From the NCBI RefSeq assembly GCF_022844465.1, contig NZ_JALHLP010000001.1, forward strand, positions 868,001-932,000: a stretch of 64,000 nt of DNA, in the 5' to 3' direction. A program made the position numbers and the translations under genes. This stretch comes from Bradyrhizobium sp. GTDB taxonomy: Bacteria; Pseudomonadota; Alphaproteobacteria; Rhizobiales; Xanthobacteraceae. The notes beneath the pieces were generated by a model that saw only the letters and a list, made by a program, of their open reading frames with translations, ran no database searches and had not been told where the DNA came from. The stretch's first letter is position 1. Every line of letters begins with the position of its first letter. Below, in pieces: positions 53,442 to 62,307 of the stretch.

Positions 53442-53771
53442 GGGATGTCGCTGTCCTTTGCAAGTTGAACGGGCCGTCCGTTTGGTGTCACCGAAAGGCG
53501 CACGGGGGCGCTTTCCAGGGAGGCCCCGGCGTGGCGGCGTCACAATTCGGATGAGTGGTCTCGAGGGACGGCATCTATGGCGTCGGGACAAAGCTATTCA
53601 AGCTTCGTGCCAAGCCACCGACATCGTGAAAAACTGATCTATTCCAATGAATTGAGCGTCTGGCTGTGAGAGGCGCATGAACTGGCGGCAGCCTGCTCCC
53701 GCATCCAAAATTTGCGATTCGCTCAATTCTTGTGCGCCGCACAAGAATTGAGCAGGGTCATCATCCGCGCC
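53442..53771. other. 330-base gap upstream of nrtA
   Basis: No credible gene. It should hold the promoter of the nitrate operon on the minus strand. A long inverted repeat stands near its right end (53722-53752), and the arm sequence AATTGAGC occurs again at about 53650, giving repeated elements in the upstream region. I cannot name a NtrC or NasT site with confidence. Confidence 0.4.
53722..53752. terminator. Perfect inverted repeat after the dioxygenase gene
   Basis: CTCAATTCTTGTGCG and CGCACAAGAATTGAG pair over 15 bp around a single central base, 19 bases past the dioxygenase stop. It would form a very stable hairpin and could end the dioxygenase transcript, though no U-run follows directly (AAATTTT occurs about 8 bases on). 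It is also 280 bases upstream of nrtA, so a protein-binding palindrome is the alternative. Confidence 0.6.
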
Positions 53772-54686
53772 TCACGCGGCTTCGGTAGCGTTCGCCATCA
53801 TCGGTTTCGGCGCGCTGCCTTCCCCCGGCTTCATGCGGAATTCGTAGGTCATCAGGTGCCATGGCTCCGCGGTGGGCTTGCCATCCGGCATCACCGCGTC
53901 GCTGCGCTTTTGGATGCTGGCGACCAGTTCGTCCTTGACCCCGAACACGACGTCGGAATCCAGATATTTGTCGCCCGCCATGAAGACGTGCGTGATCAGC
54001 GGCTGGTAGCCGGGCGCATCGACCAGGAAATGCACATGCGCCGGCCGCATCGCGTGCCGGCGCGTCTGCACGATCATCTCGCCGACCGGGCCGTCGGTCG
54101 GAATCGGATAGCTGCACGGCAGGATGGTCCGAAAGAAGAACCTGCCATCGGCGTCCGTGACAAAGCGCGCCCGCGACGTCGGCCCCTGGGTCGCATAGGA
54201 AGTCTTCTGGGAATCGTAATAGCCTTCGTCGTCGGCATGCCAGACGTCCACCGGCACGCCCGCCAGCGGCTTGTGCTTGAGGTCGGTGACGCGGCTCTGC
54301 ACGAACATCCGCTCGCCCGGCAAGGTCGCCGAGATATCGGCGCCATGCGGCATCACCTTGTGTTCGCCGACATAGAACGGGCCCAGCACCGTGGTCTCGG
54401 TGGCGCCCCCGCGGTCGCGGTGGTTGACCGCGTCGACCAGCATCGACACGCCCATCACGTCGGAGAGCAGGATGAACTCCTGCCGGATCGGAGTGCATTT
54501 CTGGCCGGTGCGGGTCAGGAAATCGATCGCGTATTCCCACTCCTCAAAGGTGAGATCGGTCTTGCGGACGTACTCGTGCAGCGATTTCACCAGTTCCTGC
54601 AGCAGGAATTTGGCGCGCGGATCCGGCGTGTCCTCGAAACTGCGGATTACGGCGGCAGTCAGTTCGGTCTCGGTGAATTGAGGCAT
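53772..54686 (-). CDS. Intradiol ring-cleavage dioxygenase (hydroxyquinol/catechol 1,2-dioxygenase type)
   Basis: 304 residues. Non-haem Fe(III) ligands are in place: Tyr157 (ADDEGYYDSQ), Tyr193 (CSYPIP), and His217 and His219 (RPAHVHF). The N-terminal helical dimerisation and lipid-binding domain covers about residues 1-100. The VWHADDEGYYD loop is closer to hydroxyquinol 1,2-dioxygenases than to classical catechol dioxygenases (HANTKGNYS), so cleavage of hydroxyquinol or a substituted catechol to a muconate or maleylacetate is the best guess. No maleylacetate reductase or CatB homologue is next to it. CAGGAAC precedes the ATG. Confidence 0.88.
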   Translation of the reverse strand: MPQFTETELTAAVIRSFEDTPDPRAKFLLQELVKSLHEYVRKTDLTFEEWEYAIDFLTRTGQKCTPIRQEFILLSDVMGVSMLVDAVNHRDRGGATETTVLGPFYVGEHKVMPHGADISATLPGERMFVQSRVTDLKHKPLAGVPVDVWHADDEGYYDSQKTSYATQGPTSRARFVTDADGRFFFRTILPCSYPIPTDGPVGEMIVQTRRHAMRPAHVHFLVDAPGYQPLITHVFMAGDKYLDSDVVFGVKDELVASIQKRSDAVMPDGKPTAEPWHLMTYEFRMKPGEGSAPKPMMANATEAA

Positions 54687-54817
54687 CTGGGCTGTTCCTG
54701 CGGAGCTTTGCGGCTGGCGTGAGCCTATACCACCGTCCCGCCGGCGGTAAGCAGGGCGGTTGGAACGGGGGGCACTTTTCGGCTATCAAGCAGGGACCCC
54801 AGCCGGAGAGCCTCCCG

Positions 54818-56074
54818 ATGTTAGCCCCCGCCCCGCCCGAACAAGCCGGAATGTCGAAGGCGGCGCTCGACCGTCTCGAAAATCACCTGAAGCAGCGCTA
54901 CCTCGACGCCGGCCGCTTCCCGGGGACGCAGCTCCTGATCTATCGCCGCGGCAAGATCGTCCATTCCAGCGTCCAGGGCTTTGCCGACCTCGAGCGCAAG
55001 GCGCCGGTCAAGGACGACACGATCTTCCGCATCTATTCGATGACCAAGCCGCTCACCTCGGTTGCCTTCATGATGCTGGTCGAGGAAGGCCGCGTCGCGC
55101 TCGACGAGCCCGTCCATAAATATATCCCGGCATGGAAGAACCTCGGCGTTTTCGCGGCCGGCACCTATCCGGCGTTCCTGACCCGCCCGCCGGCGCGGCC
55201 GATGCTGATCGTCGACCTGCTGCGGCATACGTCCGGCCTCACCTACGGCTTCCAGCAGCGCTCCAATGTCGACGCCGCCTATCGCGAAACCAAGATCGGC
55301 GAAGTCATCAAGGCAGGCACGCTGCAGACCATGATCGAAGATCTCGCCAAAATTCCGCTGGAATTCTCGCCGGGCGAGGCCTGGAACTATTCGGTCGCCA
55401 CCGACGTGCTCGGCTATCTCGTCGGCGTGATCAGCGGCAAGCCGTTCGAACTGTTCCTGAAAGAACGGATCCTCGATCCGCTAGGCATGACGGACACCGA
55501 CTTCTTCGTACCCAAGGACAAGGCGCATCGCTTTGCGGCGTGCTATTCGGCCGAAGTGCAAATCGGCATGACGGCCAGCGAGACCCGATTGAAGCTGCAG
55601 GACGACCCGGCCACGAGCCCGTTCCTGGCGCCGCCCTCGTTCATCTCCGGTGGCGGCGGCCTGTGCTCGACCGCGGCCGACTACCTCACCTTCTGCCGGG
55701 CGCTGCTCAATGGCGGCGAACTCGGCGGCGTCCGCCTGCTGGGCCCGAAAACGCTGAAGCTGATGACGTCGAACCACCTGCCCGGCGGGGTCGACCTGCC
55801 GGCGATGTCGCGCTCGCTGTTCTCGGAAGCCGCCTACAACGGCATCGGCTTCGGGCTCGGCTTTGCCGTCACCATGAACCCGGCGCAGACGCTGATTGCC
55901 GGCAGCCCCGGCGAGTTCAACTGGGGCGGCGCGGCGACGACCTCGTTCTTCATCGATCCGGCGGAAGAACTGATCACGATCTTCATGACGCAGGTGCTGC
56001 CCTCGAGCGCCTATCCGCTGCGGCGCGAACTGCGCACCATGGTGTATGCCGCCATTACCGACAGCAATCTGTAA
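54818..56074 (+). CDS. Serine hydrolase of the beta-lactamase/class C family (EstB type)
   Basis: 418 residues with a penicillin-binding-protein-like fold. The nucleophile motif is SMTK (Ser74, Lys77), and the second motif is YSV with Tyr191 (WNYSVATDVLGYL). A GHTSG-like loop reads LLRHTSGLTYGF. The KTG-like third motif is not evident; the strand near NWGGAATTSFF takes its place. These proteins are usually esterases or amidases, not true lactamases. No signal peptide is seen, which argues against cell-wall action. GGAG precedes the ATG at 54818. It is divergent from the dioxygenase gene and convergent with the TRAP large permease. Confidence 0.86.
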   Translation: MLAPAPPEQAGMSKAALDRLENHLKQRYLDAGRFPGTQLLIYRRGKIVHSSVQGFADLERKAPVKDDTIFRIYSMTKPLTSVAFMMLVEEGRVALDEPVHKYIPAWKNLGVFAAGTYPAFLTRPPARPMLIVDLLRHTSGLTYGFQQRSNVDAAYRETKIGEVIKAGTLQTMIEDLAKIPLEFSPGEAWNYSVATDVLGYLVGVISGKPFELFLKERILDPLGMTDTDFFVPKDKAHRFAACYSAEVQIGMTASETRLKLQDDPATSPFLAPPSFISGGGGLCSTAADYLTFCRALLNGGELGGVRLLGPKTLKLMTSNHLPGGVDLPAMSRSLFSEAAYNGIGFGLGFAVTMNPAQTLIAGSPGEFNWGGAATTSFFIDPAEELITIFMTQVLPSSAYPLRRELRTMVYAAITDSNL

Positions 56075-56102
56075 ACGCCAACAAACGCCCTGTGCGCCCA
56101 AG

Positions 56103-57422
56103 CTACTTGAGCATCTCCGGCACGATCAACCGCGGCAGGAACAGCGAGACGTCTGGCCAGATGATCACCGCGGCCAGCACCAGCAGCATCGGCACCAGCA
56201 TGATGACGGTGTCCTTCAGCGCATAGCGCAGCCGCACGCCGGCGATCGAACAGGCGATCATCAGGCACAGCCCATAGGGCGGCGTGACCAGTCCGAACGC
56301 CAGCGATACGATCGAGATGATTGCAAACTGCACCGGATGGAGGTCGACCGATCTCGCCAGCGGCTCCAGCACGGTGCCGACGATGACGATCGCTGGGATC
56401 GCGTCGAGGAAGCAGCCGACCACGAGAAAGCAGAACGAGATGAAAAAGCCGGCCGTGACCGCGCCCATGCCCCACGTCGAAACATTGGCCAGCAGTTCGT
56501 GCGGGATCTTGTAGTACGCCAGCAGCCAGCCGAAGGCGCTCGCGGTGCCGATGCAGAACAACGCGACCCCGGCCAGCCGCCCGGTGTCCAGCAACGCCTT
56601 GTAGAGCTCGCGGGCCCCGGTCTCGCGGTAGAAGAACGTCGACAGCGCCACCGAATAGAGCACCGCGACGCAGGCGGATTCGGTGGCGGTGAACCACCCC
56701 AGCAGAATGCCACCGACGATGATGAACGGCGTCACCAGCGCCGGCAACGACCGCCAGATCGCGCAACGCATGTCCCTCCAGCTGTCCTTCGGGTAGGTCG
56801 GATAGCCGCGCCGCACGGCGTAGACATGCACGGTCGCCATCTGCGCGCCGGCGATCAAGAGTCCCGGCACGATGCCGGCCAGGTACATGGCGGCGATCGA
56901 CGTCGAGATCAGCCCGCCCCATACGATCATCAGGATCGAAGGCGGGATGATGACGGCAAGCACCGCCGACACCGCAGTGATGGCGATCGAGAACGAGAGG
57001 TCGTAGCCCTCCCTGGTCTGGGCATCGATGAAGATCTTGGACTGGCTTGCCGCATCGGCGGTGGAGGAGCCCGAAATGCCGGCAAAGAACACCGACAGCA
57101 CGACGTTGATCTGCGCCAGCGATCCCGGCCAATGCCCGACCATCGAGCGCGACAACGCCACCAGGCGGTCGGTGATGCCGCCGATGCTCATCAGGTTCGC
57201 GGTCAACAGGAAGAACGGAACGGCCAGCAGGATGAACGAGTTGTAGGCGTTGAACGTCTCCTGCGCGAGCGACATCATCGACAAGCGAGGCTCGAGCAGC
57301 AGGATCGGCACGCAGGCAAGACCGAGCGCGAAGGCCACCGGCACCCGCACGATCAAGAGAGCGACGAATCCCCCGAACAGGACCAGCGCGGCCTCGCCGG
57401 CAGAAAGGACATTACCGCTCAT
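56103..57422 (-). CDS. TRAP transporter large permease (DctM)
   Basis: 439 residues with about twelve spans. Typical segments are FFAGISGSSTADAASQSKIF near the middle, IPPSILMIVWGGL, and the C-terminal LVTPPYGLCLMIA. It provides the sodium-coupled channel of a tripartite ATP-independent periplasmic transporter. Its ATG overlaps the small-permease stop (ATGA), so it is translationally coupled. With the DctQ and DctP genes it forms a complete P-Q-M set in the usual order. Confidence 0.94.
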   Translation of the reverse strand: MSGNVLSAGEAALVLFGGFVALLIVRVPVAFALGLACVPILLLEPRLSMMSLAQETFNAYNSFILLAVPFFLLTANLMSIGGITDRLVALSRSMVGHWPGSLAQINVVLSVFFAGISGSSTADAASQSKIFIDAQTREGYDLSFSIAITAVSAVLAVIIPPSILMIVWGGLISTSIAAMYLAGIVPGLLIAGAQMATVHVYAVRRGYPTYPKDSWRDMRCAIWRSLPALVTPFIIVGGILLGWFTATESACVAVLYSVALSTFFYRETGARELYKALLDTGRLAGVALFCIGTASAFGWLLAYYKIPHELLANVSTWGMGAVTAGFFISFCFLVVGCFLDAIPAIVIVGTVLEPLARSVDLHPVQFAIISIVSLAFGLVTPPYGLCLMIACSIAGVRLRYALKDTVIMLVPMLLVLAAVIIWPDVSLFLPRLIVPEMLK

Positions 57423-57934
57423 CGTTTTGCCCCAACCACAATCCGCGCCTCATCGAGGATCTGCTCGCCCGCAAATACGATCCACGTCACGCCCGCCACC
57501 GGCCACGCGACATGGATCATCCAGAGCGGCAGATCGGCCAGTTCGGAAGTCCGGTTCCAGGCAAACCGCGTGAATTCGAACCCGGCCCACAGGAACACCA
57601 GCGCCAGCGCCAGGATGCCGAGGCGGGCCGTAATCTTCACCGCCGCTTCCGCGCGCCGCGACAGTTCGGGCCAGATATCGACCTCGAAATGCTGCGCCTC
57701 CCGCACGCCGACCATGGCGCCGATCATGATCGTCCAGATGAACAGGAACCGCGCCATTTCCTCGGTCCAGATGTAGGAGGGAATGAACGGCGTGTAGCGC
57801 GAGATGATTTGCAGCGTGACCGGAATAATCAGAATGCCGACACAGGCCGCCAACAGGAATTCGAGCAGTGTCGCATAGGCCGCCGTCACGCGGCGCCACA
57901 GCGCCGGGTTGGCCGGAACAGGCATGTCAGTCAT
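57419..57934 (-). CDS. TRAP transporter small permease (DctQ)
   Basis: 171 residues with four spans. The family marks are SYIWTEEMARFLFIWTIMIGAMVGVREAQHFEVDIWP, then a third span and LPLWMIHVAWPVAGVTWIVFA. It bridges the large permease and the binding protein in the inner membrane. The ATG at 57934 has GGAG six bases upstream; an upstream in-frame start gives only a longer tail. It overlaps the large-permease gene by four bases. Confidence 0.91.
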   Translation of the reverse strand: MTDMPVPANPALWRRVTAAYATLLEFLLAACVGILIIPVTLQIISRYTPFIPSYIWTEEMARFLFIWTIMIGAMVGVREAQHFEVDIWPELSRRAEAAVKITARLGILALALVFLWAGFEFTRFAWNRTSELADLPLWMIHVAWPVAGVTWIVFAGEQILDEARIVVGAKR

Positions 57935-57941
57935 CGTAGCT

Positions 57942-57987
57942 CCGTGGGGGGCAATCATCCACGGGACAAGCACCACCGCTTGCCCCC
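57942..57987 (-). terminator. Structured gap after the TRAP binding-protein gene
   Basis: Two alternative stems are possible: CCGTGG/CCACGG (57942-57964) and GGGGGCAA/TTGCCCCC (57947-57987). They share bases, so only one can form at a time. They stand between the binding-protein stop and the small-permease ribosome site, overlapping the approach to the latter. They may attenuate permease expression. Confidence 0.42.
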
Positions 57988-58014
57988 TGTTTTCGTCGGC
58001 GGACCTGGCGATCC

Positions 58015-59013
58015 CTAGGCGATGTTGATCTTCTCGAAGATGCCTTCGGCTCCGATCTCCTTGGCGTAGGCGGCCATCACGGGATCGGCGAGCTTCTTCA
58101 TGGCGTCGCGCTCCTCGAACGGAACGCGCTTGAGCTTTCCGGCCTTCTCCAGCGTATCGAGCTTGACGACTTCCTCGCTCGATTCCAGTTGACGGCCGTA
58201 GTCGCCGGCTTCCTTGCCGGCCTTGAAGATCGCGTCCTGCAAATCCTTGGGCAAGGTCTTCAGCGTCTTGACCGAGAAGCAGATCGGCCGGATCGATACC
58301 GCGTGCTGCGTCAGGTTGAGGTGCGGCGCGACTTCGTAGAACTTCATGGCTTCGACGCCGGCCGCCTCGTTCTCGCCGGCCGAGATCACGCCGTTCTGGA
58401 TGGCGTTGTAGACTTCATTGTAGGCGATCACTGTCGGGCTCATGCCGACCGCTGCAAACGTCTTCGACCAGATCGGGGCGCCCTGCACGCGGACCTTCAG
58501 CCCCCTCAGATCGGCGAGGTTCTTGAGCGGCTTGTTGGCGAAGATGTTGCGAATGCCGCCACCGGCGTAGCCGACCAGCACCACTTCGGCCTTGGCCGCG
58601 ACTTCGTCGGCGATCGGCGCCAGGATGTTCTGCTCGACCACCTTGTTCATATGTTCGATGCCCTTGAACACAAACGGCGCGTCGATGAACGGCGCCGCCT
58701 TGGCGAAGGTCGACATGTGCGCCGGCGAAACGATGCCGTAGTCGACCGCCTTGCCCTGGGACATGTACTCGAAATACTGCTTCTCGAGGCCAAGAGAGGA
58801 GTTCTTGTGCAGCGTGAAGTTGACAGGTTTGCCGTAGTATTTCTTCACCAGTTCCTCGAACCGGATCAGCGCCCTGTTGAAGGCGTGGTCGTCATTGAAC
58901 TGCACGGCTCCGTTGAGCGTGACGGGCGCTTGCGCCCTGATGATCGACGGCATGCCGAGGGCGCCGGCCGCGGCCGTCGCGCCCAGGCCCGCAAGTACGG
59001 TTCTTCGCTTCAT
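58015..59013 (-). CDS. TRAP transporter substrate-binding protein (DctP)
   Basis: 332 residues. The signal peptide MKRRTVLAGLGATAAAGALGMPSIIRAQ has a twin-Arg start without a strict Tat consensus, and is cleaved after RAQ. The TRAP signature helix appears as GLKVRVQGAPIWSKTFAAVGMSPTVIAYNEVYNAIQNGVISAGEN, including the conserved ligand-binding Arg. Such proteins bind C4-dicarboxylates, keto acids or aromatic acids. Neighbours (ring-cleavage dioxygenase, isopropylmalate/tartrate-type dehydrogenase) do not settle the ligand. A strong GGGAGGAAGG precedes the ATG at 59013. Confidence 0.92.
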   Translation of the reverse strand: MKRRTVLAGLGATAAAGALGMPSIIRAQAPVTLNGAVQFNDDHAFNRALIRFEELVKKYYGKPVNFTLHKNSSLGLEKQYFEYMSQGKAVDYGIVSPAHMSTFAKAAPFIDAPFVFKGIEHMNKVVEQNILAPIADEVAAKAEVVLVGYAGGGIRNIFANKPLKNLADLRGLKVRVQGAPIWSKTFAAVGMSPTVIAYNEVYNAIQNGVISAGENEAAGVEAMKFYEVAPHLNLTQHAVSIRPICFSVKTLKTLPKDLQDAIFKAGKEAGDYGRQLESSEEVVKLDTLEKAGKLKRVPFEERDAMKKLADPVMAAYAKEIGAEGIFEKINIA

Positions 59014-59627
59014 CGCCTTCCTCCCTGTAATGCCCGTCCCTTGTAAGCGGAACATTGGCTGCGGCCGACCGCGCGGCTGCCGACGCAAAGCGTATGCAAA
59101 ACCGCTCGGCTGTGGAAGCCAATTCAGTCCACACCGCGCCCCATGGGCGCCCGCGGCCATGGGGTGCCAGACGCCGCAATGACAGCAATCATTCGACGGT
59201 CTGGCAGCCAGGGCCGGGCTTGAGTCGGTAGCCCGGCAACCACTGGCGGCGATACCAGCCTTACCCGGCAGCTTCACGGCTCTCGCGGACGTCGTTTCGC
59301 AGCCCTAAAGCCTCCGTAAAACCCCGGTGTTCAGGTCGCACAACGCAGAATGCGGCCCGAAATATGTGGCATTCGAACTCGCGGTAGTTGTGGTCTGGCC
59401 GATAATTTGGCTATTGTAGGAGTGAGGGCTTCATCAATGTGCCCACCGCTGCGACGGCTGAGTGTCGCCATCGCAGGCGATAAAGAATACATGTGGCTAC
59501 CTGCGGTCTATCGGGGCTCCCCCGGAGTTTCGGAGGTAAACCACGGTCAAGGCGGATTAACGCGGCCAGTATGGATGAACCCCTGACCCAATTCGCCGGG
59601 GGGCGATCGAAGGACGGTAGAACCAGA
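59014..59627. other. 614-base intergenic region between TRAP and Cro/CI genes
   Basis: No convincing gene. A short open frame (59350-59586) has no ribosome site or family match. It must hold the TRAP operon promoter and the regulator promoter; a weak candidate for the latter is TTGTGG (59389) with TATTGT 18 bases on (59412-59417). The rest is unassigned and long for this dense genome, so a small RNA is possible but not supported. Confidence 0.35.
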
Positions 59628-60023
59628 ATGAACAGATCGGTAGCAAAGAAAACGAAGCAGCGCAGCGCCGGCAAGCCCGACATCGAATTGGGCAAGCGAA
59701 TTCGCCTGCGTCGTGTGGAGCAGAAGATCTCGCAGGCGGAGCTCGGCGACAAGCTCGGCGTCAGCTTCCAGCAGGTCCAGAAGTACGAGAAGGGCGTCAA
59801 TCGCGTCGGCGCCGCCCGGCTTCAGCAAATCGCCACGGCGCTCGATGTGCCCGTCACGTTCTTCTACGACGGCGACGGCAAGGCGCGGGAGGTCGAGAGC
59901 CTGCTGTTCCTGGACAGTTCGTTCAGTCTGCGGCTGCTGCGCGCCTACAGCAAGATCAAGGACCAGACCGTACAGCGACAGCTGGTGTCCCTGATGGAGT
60001 CGATCGCCGCGAACGAGCGATAG
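59628..60023 (+). CDS. Cro/CI (XRE)-family transcriptional regulator
   Basis: 131 residues. The helix-turn-helix spans about residues 20-75 (IELGKRIRLRRVEQKISQAELGDKLGVSFQQVQKYEKGVNRVG), followed by LQQIATALDVPVTFFYDGD. This is the pattern of the alphaproteobacterial PraR/SinR-like regulators. The C-terminal half (LRLLRAYSKIKDQTVQRQLVSLMESIA) is a helical dimerisation part. The ATG at 59628 is preferred; AAGGA is 13 bases upstream, so an alternative in-frame start at 59571 is possible. It probably stands alone as a global or quorum-related regulator. Targets are unknown. Confidence 0.9.
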   Translation: MNRSVAKKTKQRSAGKPDIELGKRIRLRRVEQKISQAELGDKLGVSFQQVQKYEKGVNRVGAARLQQIATALDVPVTFFYDGDGKAREVESLLFLDSSFSLRLLRAYSKIKDQTVQRQLVSLMESIAANER

Positions 60024-60203
60024 CAATCCCGCTGCGGTCAGAGCGAAGCGAATACACCAAGTAATCAGCTCCAGCTCGGCCGGAGAGCGGGATAGCCGTG
60101 TGGCAGTTGATCTTGCCGCGAGGCTTGGCAGGCCATTGAGGCTTGGCCGACCATCCAGGCCTTGCCGAAGATGCCACCCGCTTCCAACCGAAAGCCGCGC
60201 CCG

Positions 60204-61025
60204 ATGCTCGACGCTCCCAAAAAGGCCGAAAACTCCCATGCCGGCGGCAAGATCCTGCAGCGCGTCGACGACGGGATCGGAATTGTCACCTTCAACAATC
60301 CCGAAAAGCGCAACGCCATGTCGCTCGAGATGTGGGAGGGATTGGGCCACGCGCTGGTCGAACTGCGCGATGATCCCGATGTCCGCGTGGTCATCCTGGT
60401 CGGCGCCGGCGACAAGGCGTTCGTCTCGGGCGCTGACATCAGCCAGTTCGAAAGGACCCGCCACAACGCGGCGGCCTCCGAAGACTACTCCAGACGCAGC
60501 GAAGCCCAGCGCGCGCTGCTGGCCAGTTTTCCGAAGCCGACCATCGCCTGTATCCGCGGCTTCTGTCTCGGCGGCGGTATGCAGGTCGCCATGCTCACCG
60601 ATATTCGCTTCGCCTCCGACAACAGCCAGTTCGGCATTCCCGCCGCGCGACTAGGCATCGCCTATGGTTATGACGGGCTCAAGCACCTGGTCTCGCTGGT
60701 CGGGCCGTCCTGGGCGCGGCTCATCATGTACACGGGCATGCGGATCGGCGCCGCGGAGGCGCTAAGGATCGGGCTGGTGGAGCGGGTATTGCCCGACACT
60801 GAACTGTGGAGCGCGACCATGGAAATCGCGCGCACCATCTCCGGCAACGCGCCGCTCGCCATCAAGGCCGCCAAGATCACCATCTCCGAAGTGCTGAAAG
60901 ACGAGAGCCGGCGCGATCTGGAAGCGGTCAAACAGATCGGCACGGTCTGCATGGACTCCGAAGATTTCCGCGAAGGCCGCATCGCGTTCATGGAAAAGCG
61001 CAAGCCGCGGTTCAAGGGGAAATAG
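60204..61025 (+). CDS. Enoyl-CoA hydratase/isomerase family protein
   Basis: 273 residues of the crotonase superfamily. The oxyanion segments are FVSGADISQF and IRGFCLGGGMQVAMLTDIRFASDNSQFGIPAARLGI. The canonical second Glu position (after PxxxLG) holds Gly/Tyr, so classical hydratase chemistry is uncertain. A long N-terminal tail is possible because three in-frame starts exist (60162, 60171, 60204); the last gives the usual length. It converges with the dehydrogenase at 61078, 52 bases apart. Confidence 0.88.
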   Translation: MLDAPKKAENSHAGGKILQRVDDGIGIVTFNNPEKRNAMSLEMWEGLGHALVELRDDPDVRVVILVGAGDKAFVSGADISQFERTRHNAAASEDYSRRSEAQRALLASFPKPTIACIRGFCLGGGMQVAMLTDIRFASDNSQFGIPAARLGIAYGYDGLKHLVSLVGPSWARLIMYTGMRIGAAEALRIGLVERVLPDTELWSATMEIARTISGNAPLAIKAAKITISEVLKDESRRDLEAVKQIGTVCMDSEDFREGRIAFMEKRKPRFKGK

Positions 61026-61077
61026 CGCCGCTGGATATTCCGGAACTGTCTGCTTCGCGGTCATCCAAGAATGGTGA

Positions 61078-62160
61078 CTACAGTGCCGCCAGCACGGCCT
61101 TCGTGATATCCGCCGTGCCATTGCCGCCGCCGAATTCCATCGGCTTGATCCCTCCCGCATAGGCTTTGTCGACCGCGCGCTCGATGCGATCGCCGGCCTC
61201 GGCGGCGCTTTCGAGGCCATGCTTGTCGGCGAGCCAGTCCAGCATCATTGCCGCCGACAGGATCATCGCGGTCGGGTTGGCCTTGCCCTGCCCCATGATG
61301 TCGGGTGCGGTGCCGTGGCACGGCTGGAACACCGCGTGGCGGTCGCCGATGTCGGCCGACGGCGCCATGCCGAGGCCGCCGATCAACCCGGCGGTGAGGT
61401 CAGAGAGAATGTCTCCGAACATGTTCTCGGTCACCATGACGTCGAAATCCCAGGGGCGCTTCACCAGCATGAGCGCGCAGGCGTCGACATAGAGCCGGTC
61501 GGTCCTGACTTCGGGGTGGCGCGAGGCGGCTTCATCGAACATTTCGCGGAAGAACGCGAACGCCCGGAACACGTTCGCCTTGTCGACGCAGGTCAGCCCG
61601 CCATTGGCCCGTCCGCGCGCCTTGCGGCGTTCGGCGAGGCGAAACGAAAACTCGAACAAGCGCTCCGAGGTCTTGCGGGTAATGACCAGCGTCTCGCGCG
61701 CCTCGGTGTCGGTGACAATGCCCTTGCCCATCGAGGCGAACAGGCCTTCGGTCGATTCCCGGATCAACACCAGATCGATGCCGCGCTGGTCGGCGCCGAC
61801 GATCGGGCTCGGCACACCCGGTATCAGCCGCGCCGGCCGAACGCCGGCATAGAGGTCGAAATGAAAGCGCAGTTCGACCTGCGGCATGATCTCGGTGTTG
61901 TCGGGATAGCGCACGGAAGGCAGTCCGCAAGCGCCGAGCAGGATCGCGTCCGCCTCCTCGCACAGCCGCACCGTGCTCTCCGGCATTGATTTGCCGGTCG
62001 CCAGATAATTGTTGGCGCCGGCTGGCGCGTCGGTGAAGCGAAACTTGAGGTCGCTCGTCGCCTCGATCTTGCGCAGGACCTCCAGCGCCGGCGTCATCAC
62101 TTCGGGGCCGATGCCGTCGCCGCCGAGCACGGCGATGTGGAGAGCGTTATTGGCGGACAT
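61078..62160 (-). CDS. Isocitrate/isopropylmalate/tartrate dehydrogenase family protein
   Basis: 360 residues of the beta-decarboxylating dehydrogenase family. The N-terminus has VLGGDGIGPEV; the substrate and metal segment is LVLIRESTEGLF with VTENMFGDILSDLTAGLIGGLG, and the NAD(P) adenine loop is HGTAPDIMGQGKANPTA. Key Arg, Tyr and Asp are present. Members include LeuB, tartrate dehydrogenase and homoisocitrate dehydrogenase; the IRESTEGLFA loop suggests tartrate or dimethylmalate over LeuB, without proof. It is not next to leuCD. A composite repeat lies upstream. Confidence 0.86.
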   Translation of the reverse strand: MSANNALHIAVLGGDGIGPEVMTPALEVLRKIEATSDLKFRFTDAPAGANNYLATGKSMPESTVRLCEEADAILLGACGLPSVRYPDNTEIMPQVELRFHFDLYAGVRPARLIPGVPSPIVGADQRGIDLVLIRESTEGLFASMGKGIVTDTEARETLVITRKTSERLFEFSFRLAERRKARGRANGGLTCVDKANVFRAFAFFREMFDEAASRHPEVRTDRLYVDACALMLVKRPWDFDVMVTENMFGDILSDLTAGLIGGLGMAPSADIGDRHAVFQPCHGTAPDIMGQGKANPTAMILSAAMMLDWLADKHGLESAAEAGDRIERAVDKAYAGGIKPMEFGGGNGTADITKAVLAAL

Positions 62161-62180
62161 GGAGGATCCTTATTTGGGAA

Positions 62181-62303
62181 GTCATTCCGGGATGGTCCGG
62201 AGGACCAGACCTCAGATGCGCAATTGCGCATCGGGGAATCTCGAGATTCTCAGGTGCGCAATTGCGTACCGTAGTTCGATGCTACGCATCGCGCCGGAAT
62301 GAC
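62181..62303. repeat. Composite palindromic intergenic repeat (copy 2, expanded centre)
   Basis: Outer arms GTCATTCCGGG and GCCGGAATGAC match the element at 5292-5371, as do GGTCC-GGA-GGACC and GATGC-TAC-GCATC. The centre is longer by about 40 bases and contains the perfect palindrome GATGCGCAATTGCGCATC plus a related GGTGCGCAATTGCGTACC, around a TCTCGAGA core. It fills the gap between the dehydrogenase genes at 62160 and 62308. Confidence 0.85.
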
Positions 62304-62307
62304 GGAC

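Noticed and set aside
59350..59586. A 78-codon frame in the long gap before the Cro/CI gene
   Set aside because: No ribosome site, no recognisable motif and mixed composition; not annotated.
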